NCBI GenBank assembly: GCA_018296165.2
Contig: JACKQL020000055.1
Location: 248,001-312,000, forward strand
Source: Termitomyces sp. T153
Lineage: Eukaryota; Basidiomycota; Agaricomycetes; Agaricales; Lyophyllaceae
Length of the DNA: 64,000 bases
Direction: 5' to 3'
Under the pieces are notes generated by a model. That model did no database searches. It saw only the letters and a list, made by a program, of their open reading frames with translations, and was not told the origin of the DNA. A program made the position numbers and the translations under genes. Positions within the stretch are counted from its first letter, which is position 1. The number at the start of each line of letters is the position of its first letter. Positions 47,241 through 57,089 of the stretch are shown one piece after another.

Positions 47241-48922
47241 TCACTCTCCCTCCTCCTCCGACCCTAACCCCGCTACCCTTCCCACCATGAACACCTCCAA
47301 CTGTGCCACTACCGCCGCCAGAACCTCGGGTTGCCTGGGAAGTGGTTCCCCCATGTCCGTCGCCATCTCCCACCATGCCCCAGGATCTGCCGTTGCCCTC
47401 CGCCGATGCCCTGCCAACAGACGCCCCATCTGCATAACCCCTTGACCCAACTCCGGCAGAAGGTCCCCAGGCATCCTCGCCAACCCATCATGGATGGACC
47501 CCAGCGCTGCCGACGCTCTGTCGAGAAGGATGCAATGCTCCCTGGCCCAGTCTGTGGAACCTGAATCAGCGCTTAGGAGACGAAAGTGGGGAAACCACTC
47601 ACGAAGCACTCCTTGCTGGCCCGAGGCTGCCTCGTTGGCGAGCCATTCCTCCCGCCGCCGCTGCCCGGACTTCCCCAGCGCTGGAATCCTGCTGGGTCTC
47701 CCGCACCCCTGAGCCTCCTGCCTGCTGCGTCGCCACCTCCGCCGCCTCCACCCACGCCTGCAAATGCACCGTCCGCACCTCCAACTCCTGCAGACAAGAC
47801 AATCGCTCCGCAGCAGTCCCGACGGCAACATCCTTGTCTTTCCACGCCAGGTCCCATTCCCTCCAAACCCCATCTAACTCCCGTCGAGCCCCGTCCCTCT
47901 CCTCCCGTACCCCCTGAATCTCCTCCTCGCATGCAACCAACAACCGTTCCAAGCCCTCTACCCAACACTGCAGATAGGCCTCCGCAACCGACCACAACCT
48001 ATCCATGGACTGCTCAACGGGGGCTCCGGATGTAGGAGAGTACACCGTGGAACCAGGGGGGCCCCCCATTACCTGCTCGCCCTGCGCCCACTTACTGGGA
48101 CCTGCCTCAGGTGAAGGGGACGCTCTCCATTTCCCTTTCTCCTGCGTGGAAGGGGCCCCCTCCCTCCGTCCACCCCACGGGGGGCCCACCTTCATGACAG
48201 GCACGCTAACCCGTTCCCCTTCCCCAGCCCCGGAGCCCCTCCCCGACACCCTGCCCTTCTGCCCTTCCTCCAGCTGCGCTGCAACCCAACCTTGATCCCA
48301 CCCTTGCTCCGCCACGATGCAGACGGCCCACCAACTCAGGGTGATGGAGCACTTCTCGTGCCGCAAACGGCACGAAAGGCACACCGACGTGTCCCGCTGT
48401 ACCCCCAATGCAGGTTCCTCAAACTCACACTGCTCCCCTCGTTGGATACAAGATGCACACTGCAGGGGCATGTTGGTCCGGGAAACATGAAGCTAAGTGG
48501 CCACTCACCAGGGCCGCTGCCTGACACCACTTGAGGGTGGGGGGACCCCTCACCCGACCCACCACCTTGGCAAACTGCTCCAGCATCACCTCCGCCTGTA
48601 CCACCCTCAAACCCTCTGGGACAAGCCAGACCACCCCCGGGCGAATGCCAGACTTGGAGCGCATAGAAGTGACCATGCCCGCCGGTGGCTGCATCACATC
48701 CGCGCCAGACGGTGGCCCTGAGGGACCAGCCATGGCCGCGGACAACTCTGCGAAGGGACAATCAGTGTTCTGGGGTACATGGGACGGACCGCACTCACGA
48801 CTACAGTACATTGCCTTGACCCGACGGCGATCTCAGCAACCCTCTGAATCTTTGGAGGACAACGGCTGGGAAGGTGGGGATGGCGACCTAGATGCTGTGG
48901 GAGAATAAGCTGAAGAAGACAT
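47241..48922 (-). pseudogene. Antisense accessory gene of gypsy B (zinc cluster and coiled coil)
   Basis: Unknown function. Starts at 48922 (MSSSAYSPTASRSPSPPSQP), 214 bp from the 3' LTR, and runs back toward the pol stop. Exons can be set: 48922-48799, 48747-48509, 48459 to about 47603, then a C-terminal exon, with introns of 51, 49 and about 55 nt bounded by GTGAGT...CAG. The third exon opens with a cysteine cluster, CASCIQRGEQC, 15 residues, CLSCRLRHEKC (C-x2-C-x6-C...C-x2-C-x6-C), followed by a charged, probably coiled-coil region (EEEIQGVREERDGARRELDG). The C-terminal part has WLANEAASG and LLDRASAALGSIHDGLARMP, both shared with the gene in element C. One in-frame TGA (from CGA) in exon 1 and one frame change late in exon 3 suggest decay. 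Introns in antisense to the element mean this is a true separate transcription unit, not part of the retro-RNA. Confidence 0.7.
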
Positions 48923-49122
48923 TGCAACAAGCTGGTGGACTCCCGGGTGCATCCACCCCTTTTAATAACTTAAGAAGGGGCCCCTGACAAACAGCGGCCA
49001 CACCTCAACTTCCTTCCCCACGCCGCCGTCGCTTGCTGCGGTTTGATCAATATTGATCAACTTCGATTCCCACGCCCTACCGATCCCCGACTCACTCCCC
49101 GCATCTCGAGGGTCTTGATGCT

Positions 49123-49135
49123 GAAGGGGGGGTGA
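49123..49135 (+). other. Polypurine tract of gypsy B
   Basis: GAAGGGGGGG then TGA directly before the 3' LTR start at 49136; the same run occurs before the C 3' LTR at 38009-38018. It would prime plus-strand DNA synthesis. Confidence 0.75.
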
Positions 49136-49716
49136 TGTCACAACCCACTCCCTAGCTCCCTAGACACTGCTCCCAACCCCTCCCAATTTCCCGTCTAACT
49201 CCCCTGAACCCTGCCCACACTGGATAACTCCGACGCTTCTCCAGCAAACCCTGACAGCAACTCCCTCTCCATAGCCATCAACACCCCCCCTGAAACCTTC
49301 TCCCACCATTCCTGGCCACGTCATACGTCCCCGACCCCCTACCCTAGTTTACCCGACCCATCCCGGAGTGTCACGACGTCCCTGGAGTGGCTGTGCCCCC
49401 AACTGATCCCATCAGAATACTGCCACGGCCCGACCTTGGATTGTACCTGACACCCGTCGACTCCACACAGCTCCGTCGACCCCCGCCACCATATCCGCCG
49501 CCCTCGGAGGTACCCAGTAGTCAGTATATAAGTCATAGATATAACTCCTCGAACTTTAGTCTTGATATTACATTTTTCGGTTTCCTATGTTTCGTCTCTC
49601 GTCTCGTCTCTATTTCTGTTTTTAGATTTTGAATCTATCTTTTCTCAGTCTCGTCTTGTCTCTGTCTCATCTCAACTGTACATATTTCCTTTGTTCCTCT
49701 AAAGTTCCCTTGCTCC
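49136..49716 (+). repeat. 3' LTR of gypsy B, first 581 bp
   Basis: Starts TGTCACAACC and matches the 5' LTR up to 'cccttgctcc'. It then breaks into inverted RT sequence of gypsy A. Differences from the 5' LTR are mostly CG versus TG/CA. Confidence 0.92.
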
Positions 49717-49931
49717 AGTCAACAAGGTCACCAATCAGGGGGAGAGGATACTGGTTCTTTTTTGTGACTTTGTTGAGCCTCTGGTAGTCAATGCAGAGCC
49801 TGAGGGAACCATCCTTCTTCTTGGCAAACAGGACTGGAGCTCCAGCAGCAGAGATTGAGTGGCATATGAAACCTTTTCTGAGCATGTTGTTGAGATAATC
49901 TTTGAGGGCTCAGAGCTTGATTTCTGACATG
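49717..49931 (-). pseudogene. Gypsy A RT fragment, inverted
   Basis: Minus-strand reading starts at the TSD and continues from GKIYDM of 32320: SEIK, then [20 protein letters not shown] and a [11 protein letters not shown] block. It corresponds to gypsy B 44213-44420. The plus-strand continuation is at 51267. Confidence 0.88.
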
Positions 49932-50861
49932 TGTCAGGTTCCGCTGACCACGGGGGCTCAGCTACACTGGGCAAGTCCTTACTAGGCAAACATGATTCCC
50001 TGCACTGACAACCGAGCACTCGGAGGTGTTCCAAGCACTGGGGATTTGTGAGGATAGCCAGGGGAGATTGAACCAAGCAAGTCCAGGGAGGTCTGGAGGA
50101 GTAGAGGATGGGTTGCGGGGGAGGGGGACGGACTTGGCAGGGTTCAGGCATAAGTCCGTGTGTGAGTATTGCAGGTGCGGAGGAGGTGGAGGCTACATGG
50201 ATGACAGGAGCGGAGCCAGAGTTCTGATGGGGGATCAACAGGGATTGATGGGGTTCAGAGCCAAGTGTATAGCAGGGTCCGGGGGTGGTAACAAGCGTCG
50301 GAGGTTTGTAATTGTAATTGCAGAGTTTGTGAGGACATTACGGTTGAGAGGACTTGAACACAATAGACAGAATCAAATGGAGCAATACAGAGTCAAACAA
50401 AACAAGACAAAGACAAGATGAGAATGAGAATAGATTCAGGCGGAGACACGGAATGATAATGAAAGGATAACAGAACAGAAATGAGATAAGACCGGGAGAC
50501 TGAGAGTAAGGAAAACAAGACACGGGACACAAAACATGAGAAGAAACAATCAGAAACACATCAGGTAAGGTAGGTAGATAGATCTCAAGACTAGAGTATG
50601 AGGAGCTACTCTATATCTTATATACTGACTACTGAAGAGCTCTGGGGACATTGGCTGTGGTGGCGGGGCTTGGCGGAGCTCGACAGAGTTGATGGGTGTC
50701 GGTTACAATCAGAGGGCAGGCTGCATTGATATGTTGATGGGATCAATTGCAACATGGTCTGTTCCAAGGCTGTCATGATACTCCAGGGTAAGTCAGGGAA
50801 GCCAGGGTGTCAAGTTGATGACATGTAATGGGGTCAGGCACGGCGGGGGAGTGGTCCCAGG
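49932..50861 (-). repeat. 3' LTR of element C, remaining 930 bp, inverted
   Basis: On the plus strand it starts TGTCAGGTTCCG (the reverse of the LTR end) and runs to the B insertion site, ending in CCAGG, the inverted copy of TSD CCTGG. Confidence 0.85.
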
Positions 50862-51266
50862 TGTCAGGTTCCGCTGATGATGGAGGCTCAGTACACTGGC
50901 AAGTCCTTACTAGGTGGATGCGATGTCCTGCGCTTATAACCAGGCGTCCGGAGTTGGAGCGGAGGTGGGGAAAGCTTGCAAGGGGGTCCCTAGAGAGAGT
51001 GGCCCAAGCAAGTCCTGAGTGGTCCAGAGGAGTCTAAGACCAAAGGTACTGGTCGTTGACCCAGGGTGGGTGTCAGGGCTAGTTAGTGGGCGCACAAATA
51101 GATTGTGGGGTAGGCAGAGGCTTCTCGGTTGATGGGGGCGGGGTCGGAGCTGGACAGGGGATCACTGGGGCTTGATGGGTTCTGGGGCCAAGCAGGTAGC
51201 GAGGTTCGGAGTTGTCGTTAAGAATGTTTGGGTTGTGGTGCGTGCGTGGAGTTCATACTGACATAG
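50862..51266 (-). repeat. 3' LTR of gypsy B, last 405 bp, inverted
   Basis: Starts TGTCAGGTTCCGCTG and ends 'actgacatag', which continues, in reverse, the break at 49716. Confidence 0.88.
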
Positions 51267-52410
51267 GCCTCTGCAGTGCCAAGATCTACACCAAAATGGA
51301 CCTCTGCTCTAGCTACAACAATGTCTGGATTGCTCCAGGGCATGAATGGAAGACCACCCTCCGCATCTGCTATGGCCTATCCAAGTATCTAGTGATGCCT
51401 TTTAGAATGACCAACTCCACTGTCACCTTCCAGTACTTCATGAACAACATCTTCCACAACATGAATGATTTTTTTTGTTATTGTGTATTTGGACAACATT
51501 CTGATCTACTCAAACTCCCTGGAGGAACATTCAGAGCATGTCTGCTGCATCCTGGATCAATGCTGGGAGTACCATCTCCATGCCAAACCCAAAGAATGCT
51601 CCTTCCACACTATGGAGGTTGAATACCTTGGAGTTATTTTCACTCCAGACAGAGTATGCATGGACTCAGCCAAGGTTGAGGCCATCTTCAACTGGCCCCT
51701 GCCCTGAAACATCAAGGAGGTACAGTCTTTCCTAGGATTTGCTAACTTCTATCACCAGTTCATCAATAATTACTCTGGGATCACAAAACCTCTCAACCAA
51801 TTCACCTGGAAGGACACCCCCTGGAACTGGGATAGCAAGTGCCAGAGCATTTTCACCCTCCTAAAAAAGGCTTTTATCTCTGCCCCAATTCTCCATCACT
51901 CTGACAACACTCTACCCATAATTCTCAAATGCAATGCCTCTGACTATGCCATCACTGGAATACTCTCCCAGATAGACTCTGATGGAAAGGATCTCTGCCT
52001 TGTTGCCTTCTACACCTGCTTAATGATCCCTGTGGAGCTCAACTATGACATCTACAACAAGGAGCTCCTTGCCATTTTTGAAGCATTCTGGCAGTGGAGG
52101 GCCTATCTCAAAGGAGCCCCACAACACATCCAAGTTTACTCTGACTACAACAATCTATAGTATTTCAACACTACCAAGCAGCTCAGCTGCTGACAAGCTT
52201 GTTGGTCTAAAACCCTCTCCAAGTATGACTTCACCATCCACTACTGCCCTAGTTGGCTTGGCACCAAACTCAACCCCTCACCTGGAGGCCCAACATGTAT
52301 CCAAAGAAATTGTTTGAGGCTGAGTGGAATGCATTCAACCATTGAGTGGTAATCCCTCCTGAGCATTTGCATGCCATGCTGATTATGAATAAAGAAGGGA
52401 TCCTCCACCA
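51267..52410 (+). pseudogene. Gypsy A RT and RNase H, right part
   Basis: Continues the A polyprotein: AKIYTKMDLCSSYNNVWIAP, then the RT palm region with YLDN in place of YLDD at about 51480 (an Asp-to-Asn, G-to-A change), and RNase H-like sequence to about 52400. Frameshifts and stops are present. The end corresponds to B about 45570; the integrase is missing, replaced by an LTR fragment. Confidence 0.8.
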
Positions 52411-52877
52411 ATATGTAATGCACTCTTGTCTCGATCTTGTCTCAACTCCATCTTGCCTCATTTGTCTTAGGTTCCTTTCATGTTGCCTGATTTCCTTTTG
52501 ACTCTATCTCTGTTCCAATCACTGTCTATAACTTACAACCTGTACATTCATGACTAACTCCAGACCTTGTCCTATGCTCAGCCCTGGAACCTATCAATGC
52601 CATCTGATTGTCCATCAAACTCTGGTCCCACTCCTGTTGCTCACATGACCCTCAATTGCCCTGCATCCCCAGTATCTGCTCCTGGACTTATGCCTGACAA
52701 ACACCAAAGTCCAACCCTTATTCATGCCTTGCCTTAGACTCCTCCAGACCACCCTGGACTTGCTTGAACCACTTCCCTAAACTTACCCTTGCAAGTATCT
52801 GACATCTGGACCTCCCTGGAGTGCTAGGGACATTGTGTCTGCCTAGTAAGGACTTGCTCAGTTAAGCTGAGTGTTGA
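52411..52877 (+). repeat. LTR fragment fused to gypsy A
   Basis: Resembles the last half of the C/B-type LTRs (for example 'gcctagtaaggacttgctca' near the end) but stops short of GGAACCTGACA. It is joined directly to RNase H sequence, which implies deletion of integrase and the rest of the internal region. Probably what is left of the A 3' LTR. Confidence 0.65.
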
Positions 52878-53025
52878 AGGATGTCCCATTCCCCCTCTGT
52901 CCTGTTCTCCCTCCTTATGGTCTTTCTTTACTCCCCTTTGTTTTCCCTACCTGCTTGCTCCTGTTCTAGCCCTCAGGCTGCACCAGTTCTCTGTCTGTAA
53001 TTCTGACAAGTGTTGCCCCTTCCAC

Positions 53026-53880
53026 ATGGCCTCTCACCAGACCTCTGGATTGTTTCCTGCATTCCAGACCTACCTTTTCATTGTAGGCCTCCCATCTTTG
53101 GAGCATAGATACTCCATCTCCATGCACAATGGAGGTGGACAACAACTCAGTGCCCATTACAGTATCAATGGAGTTGTTGGCTCCTTCAAGGTGGTCACAC
53201 CACTAGCACTGGCTTCTTCATTTACTGTGCTGGAGCATGTTGATAACACCCCTTCTTCAGTGAAAAGATAAGGGAAGGTGATAGAGTCACTTTCCAGACT
53301 GACTAAGAGGGGTGAATCCTCCTTGTCAGCAACTGAATGGAAGATGGCTGAGTGCTACATCTCTACCAAGAGGAAGAGTAAGGGCAAAGCTAAAGGGAAA
53401 AGCTGAAGAGCTTGAGCCCTCAACATTGACAGATGAGCAGCTGTAGTTGCATAAGTGCCAGAGGACATCAGAGCTAACATCCTTAAAAATCCAGTAGTGC
53501 AACTTGCACTATCTCAAGTTCTGAAATGAACTTAATAGAGTAGGATCCCAAAGGGACAAGGTTCATTCAGACCTCTTCTGGTCTGCACTGGGGAAGAGGA
53601 AGCATGTAGCATCTCCTCCCCTACCTCCTAAGCCAAAGAAGGCATGGATCAGACCTTTTGTGTTTGTTGAGGGCTTCCCAACTAATAATGTAGTTCTAGC
53701 TGGCAATGCTCATGCAATGGATGTGTGCCCTGACTTTGGGGCCCTAGTCTTAACACTGGATCATTAATGCTGGCTGCTGTCAAGGCTGGCTCAAAGAAGC
53801 CTGTGGCTGCAGCAGGAGATGAAACACTGGTCTTTTCTACTACCATGGCATACCCTAGCAAAATGCAGAAATGATTCAAA
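53026..53880 (+). pseudogene. Possible LINE ORF1-like segment
   Basis: An ATG at 53026 starts MASHQTSGLFPAFQTYLFIV with about 80 codons open to 53271; further blocks with Lys-rich sequence (KRKSKGKAKGKS near 53370-53400) follow across stops. Position upstream of RT fits an ORF1, but I recognise no zinc knuckle or RRM, and no endonuclease is seen before RT. Confidence 0.35.
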
Positions 53881-53964
53881 TCCTTGATGCAAGACCTATG
53901 AAATCTGTAAGGGTGACCTCTGGAGGCTTTGGCTCAATCACACAACTGACAGAGGGAGATCCAA

Positions 53965-54587
53965 AGTCTATTCAGCATCTACAAGAAGTTTTAGAGTTCT
54001 AGCTACTCACCTGGCAGAAGGGGATCCAGGAAGTTTGACTAACAATGTGTTATTAACTCATATAGAGGACATCCAGGCAGCATGCAACCATGAAAAAGTG
54101 ATGTCTATACTTACATTTGACATTTCAGGCTTCTTCCACAATGTAAACCATGCAAGACTCCTGTGGGAAATGCACAGAAAGGGCATACCACTGCCACTAG
54201 TGAAATGGACAAGTTCATTTCTACAGAAGAGACAAGCAGTGGTGTGCCTAGACAGAGTCAGGAGAAATATGAAACCAGTCAAAAATGGCATACCTTATGG
54301 ATCACCAGTGTCCCCCATCCACAACAATGAACATGTACATCAATGATGGGACACTCAGAGTCTCATTGGGATTGGTAGACGAAAATGTTGAATACTGAGA
54401 GGTGACTTCATTTTTGTAAATGATTGGCTGACTAGAGTAGGACTGTTGACAGCATCAAAGAAAACTAAGCTCATGCACCACTCATGGAGGAAAGACAAGG
54501 GAAATTCACCATCAATCAAACTACCAATGCCAGACAGTTCTGAAACAGAGATATGGGCTCAGGAAACAATCAGGATCCTAGGCCTAC
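53965..54587 (+). pseudogene. LINE 2 reverse transcriptase, N-terminal/palm part
   Basis: Landmarks: LLTHIEDIQAACNH, the palm motif LTFDISGFFHNVNHARLL, LVKWTSSFLQKR and NGIPYGSPVSPI (normally PQGSPxSP). A frameshift follows; the catalytic position reads YINDG instead of YxDDG, which needs one G-to-A change. RT is interrupted at 54587 by the hAT element and resumes at 57092 with HINRKLTFN. Confidence 0.8.
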
Positions 54588-56310
54588 TAGTGATTTGCAA
54601 GGTGAGGCTTGTAAGCCTTGAGCCAGGTGAGCCAAGCCCTATTTAGGCTGGGCTGAGCTGGGCCCTGTTGCTGGGCTTTCAAAGGCCTATGGCTTGGCTT
54701 TACTGCTGTCAGGCCTTGTAAAAGCCTTTGGGCCTGGGGCTTTTGTGCTGAATGTTTCTGACTCATTAATCTGTCTATAACAGTCATATCATACAGTACT
54801 TCACCCTTCTTTATCTCTGTAAAATGGTATTAGTACAAATGTGCTGGTGCCAACCCCTTTGCTGATCCAGAAATCAGTAGCTCTGATCCAGATTCAATAT
54901 ATTGTGACATTGCTTGTAAGGCATCAAGGTGCAACAAACTTTTCAAAGACTTTCAACATACTGTCAGGTTCCACTGGTCACAGGGGCTCAGCTTAACTGG
55001 GTGAGTCCTTACTAGGTGGACATGATGTCCTGCACTGATAGTCTAGTGCTCTGGGGTGGTTCAGACTTCAGATACTTGCAAGGGTAAGCCAAGGGAAGCA
55101 GTCCAAGCAAGTCCAGAGTGGTCTGGGGAAGTCTAAAACAGAGTACAAGGAAGGGTCAGGCTTGTGGAAGACTCAGGTACAAGCCCAAAGGCAAGTATTG
55201 AAGGTGTAGGGCAAATGGAGGCTACACAAGTGATGAGAGTGGGGCTGGAGTTTGATGAGAGATCAATTGATGTTGATGGGCTCTGGGGCTGAGCATAAAG
55301 CAAGGTCTGGAGTTGGTTATGAATGTTTGGGAGTTGTAATTGTAAGTGCAGAGTTTGTATGGTGTTAGAGTTGAAGGGAACTTAGGCACAATAAAGGGAA
55401 TGGAGAAAGATGAGACAAGACAGAGTCAAGGCAAGATTGAGACAAGAGCAAAAATAGATTGAGACAGAGTTACAAGACAATAACAAGAAAATAGATGGAA
55501 ATAGAGATGAGACAGGACCAGAAGACTGAGATAAGAGGAAATATAACAAGAAACATGAAACACAAAGAAACCAAGTGAGCAACATTAATATCAAGACTAG
55601 AGTAAGGGATGCTACTCTACAACTTATAAGCCAGCTACTGGAACTCCTCCAGGGATAGTGGGTCTGACAGTGGGGCTTGTCAGGGCTGCACAGAGTTGAT
55701 GGGTGTTGGTTATGATCGATTGGTGGGCCATAGTGATATACTGATGGGATCGGATGGAAATGTGGGCTGCCCCAGGGTCATTGTGATGTTCCAGACTCCA
55801 TCAGGTAAGCCATGGTGGCAAGTCAGTGGCATACACCAGGGTCAGGAACATTGTTAGGGGGGTTCCATGGGCTCAGGAGAGGAAGAGGAAGCATTGGGGC
55901 CTGCAGGAAATGCATCAGAGTTTGCCAGGGGAGTGATTGGGGTTTGCTGGAGAAGCATTGGAGTTAGCTGGGGTGGGTGCTGTGGGTAGACAAAGGTTGG
56001 GTGAGTTGGGGGGTGTTGGGAGGGGGACCCCTGAGGATGTGTGGTAGCTTGGGGAGAGGTCCAGAGGTCTGGGAACAGGTCATGACACATACCTCTGGAC
56101 AATGTATTTATTTGTTGCAAACAGGATTTTTATGTTGATTATTCAGGATTCAGCAGTGTTCCCATTTTATTGTAAGCCCAGGCTTGAGCCTGAGTGGGCT
56201 GGCCCTTGATGAGGGCTCAGGGCCCAGTTCAAAGCTTTGGAAAGTCCTGGTGCTTGTGGGCCTGGCCCAAGCCCAGGCTTTTGAGCCAAGCCAGGCCCTG
56301 CAAATCACTA
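54588..56310. mobile_element. Non-autonomous hAT element
   Basis: Terminal inverted repeats TAGTGATTTGCAAGG and, read inward from the right, TAGTGATTTGCAGGG. An 8-bp TSD AGGCCTAC is at 54580-54587; the right copy is AGGCCTA at 56311-56317, completed by C after the TA-flanked element (57090-57092). Subterminal regions are packed with short GGGCCT/AGCCC words. Without the LTR inside it is about 590 bp, too short for a transposase; a Cys/His piece (CDIACKASRCNKLFK near 54915) may be a BED-finger relic. Confidence 0.85.
54962..56087 (-). mobile_element. Solo LTR of the B/C type inside the hAT
   Basis: 1126 bp, inverted orientation, TSD CATAC at 54957-54961 and 56088-56092. Begins TGTCAGGTTCC and ends GTCATGACA. 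It contains 'attaatatcaagact' near 55585, the B-type version of the predicted transcript-start 13-mer. Confidence 0.88.
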
Positions 56311-56317
56311 AGGCCTA

Positions 56318-57089
56318 AGGTAGATGTCATGAACTTCTGGCACCCTTACATAAGGTTTATGATATAAGCACCAGCTTACATAATCTATATTATATAAGCA
56401 CTAATGTGATCATTCTGAATTTCCAAGGTAAATCTTGGGTTGGTTATTTGCATGCTCACATTTGACAGCTGCTGCCATCTCTTGGGCTCTGTGCAGAGTC
56501 TCCAGAGAGTTCTCCAGAGCTGTGACCTCAGTGATATTCTCTCCATTGTCCTCCTCATATTCTCCATTGGATACTTGCTGAATCTCTACCTGGATGCTCT
56601 GATTCAAAGGGCTAGAAACTTGTGGAAGTTCCTCATCTGGCACATCCTCAATTATGGGATCTTGTAAGTTTCGGAAGTTCAAAAGGTTGTGGACCTTTGC
56701 ACACTTTGCTTTTGAGGATTTAGGCATAGAGTCACATCAATAATACAATTTGCTTCCCATTATCCTCCTTCTTCATATGTCCCTCAGAACATCATGTGAG
56801 ACATTATGTAAGAGGCCAATCTTAAGTGCATCAAAGTTCCATACTCTCCCAAATATGGTTAGAAAGTATAAATACATCATTTGGAAGTATCTCAAAAAAT
56901 GTGCTAACTACTCAAAAATAGAGGACTATTTTGAAAATCCATCTCCTAGCAAATGTACCTATGAGTATCCTCTACTTTTCTTAGAGCCTCAATTTCTACA
57001 AGAACAATTTGTTGAAGATGAGATGTCAATGTTGAGAAGAACTGTTTGTGCTTACATAACCATGCACTGGAAGTTTGTGACATCTACTT
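56318..57089. mobile_element. TA-flanked DNA element, 772 bp
   Basis: TA on both sides (56316-56317, 57090-57091). Ends AGGTAGATGTCATGAACTT and, read inward from the right, AAGTAGATGTCACAAACTT, with further matches inside. A minus-strand frame 56410-56727 (MPKSSKAKCAKVHNLLNFRN, then an acidic stretch) may be the N-terminus of a transposase; no DDE part is present. It splits the right TSD of the hAT element, so it came later. Confidence 0.75.

Larger units (their letters stand above)
38235..49716 (+). mobile_element. Gypsy B: young chromovirus with antisense gene (part before the inversion)
   Basis: Ty3/gypsy element inserted in the C 3' LTR with TSD CCTGG (38230-38234 and, inverted, 50857-50861). 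Order: LTR, gag, two proteases, RT, RNase H, integrase, chromodomain, antisense gene, polypurine tract, LTR. The last 405 bp of its 3' LTR are inverted at 50862-51266. It carries its own insertion, a solo LTR at 41811-42961. CG is common here and differences between its LTRs are mainly CG to TG/CA, so it is the youngest large element in the nest. Confidence 0.9.
49717..51266. other. Exact 1550-bp inversion across three nested elements
   Basis: Inside the segment, read left to right: inverted gypsy A RT piece (49717-49931, including the TSD copy), inverted remainder of the C 3' LTR (49932-50861), inverted second half of the B 3' LTR (50862-51266). Reversing it rejoins the B LTR to exactly 986 bp and restores the A RT frame (V-D-C-L-C-S-A-K) with no base gained or lost. 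Confidence 0.85.
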
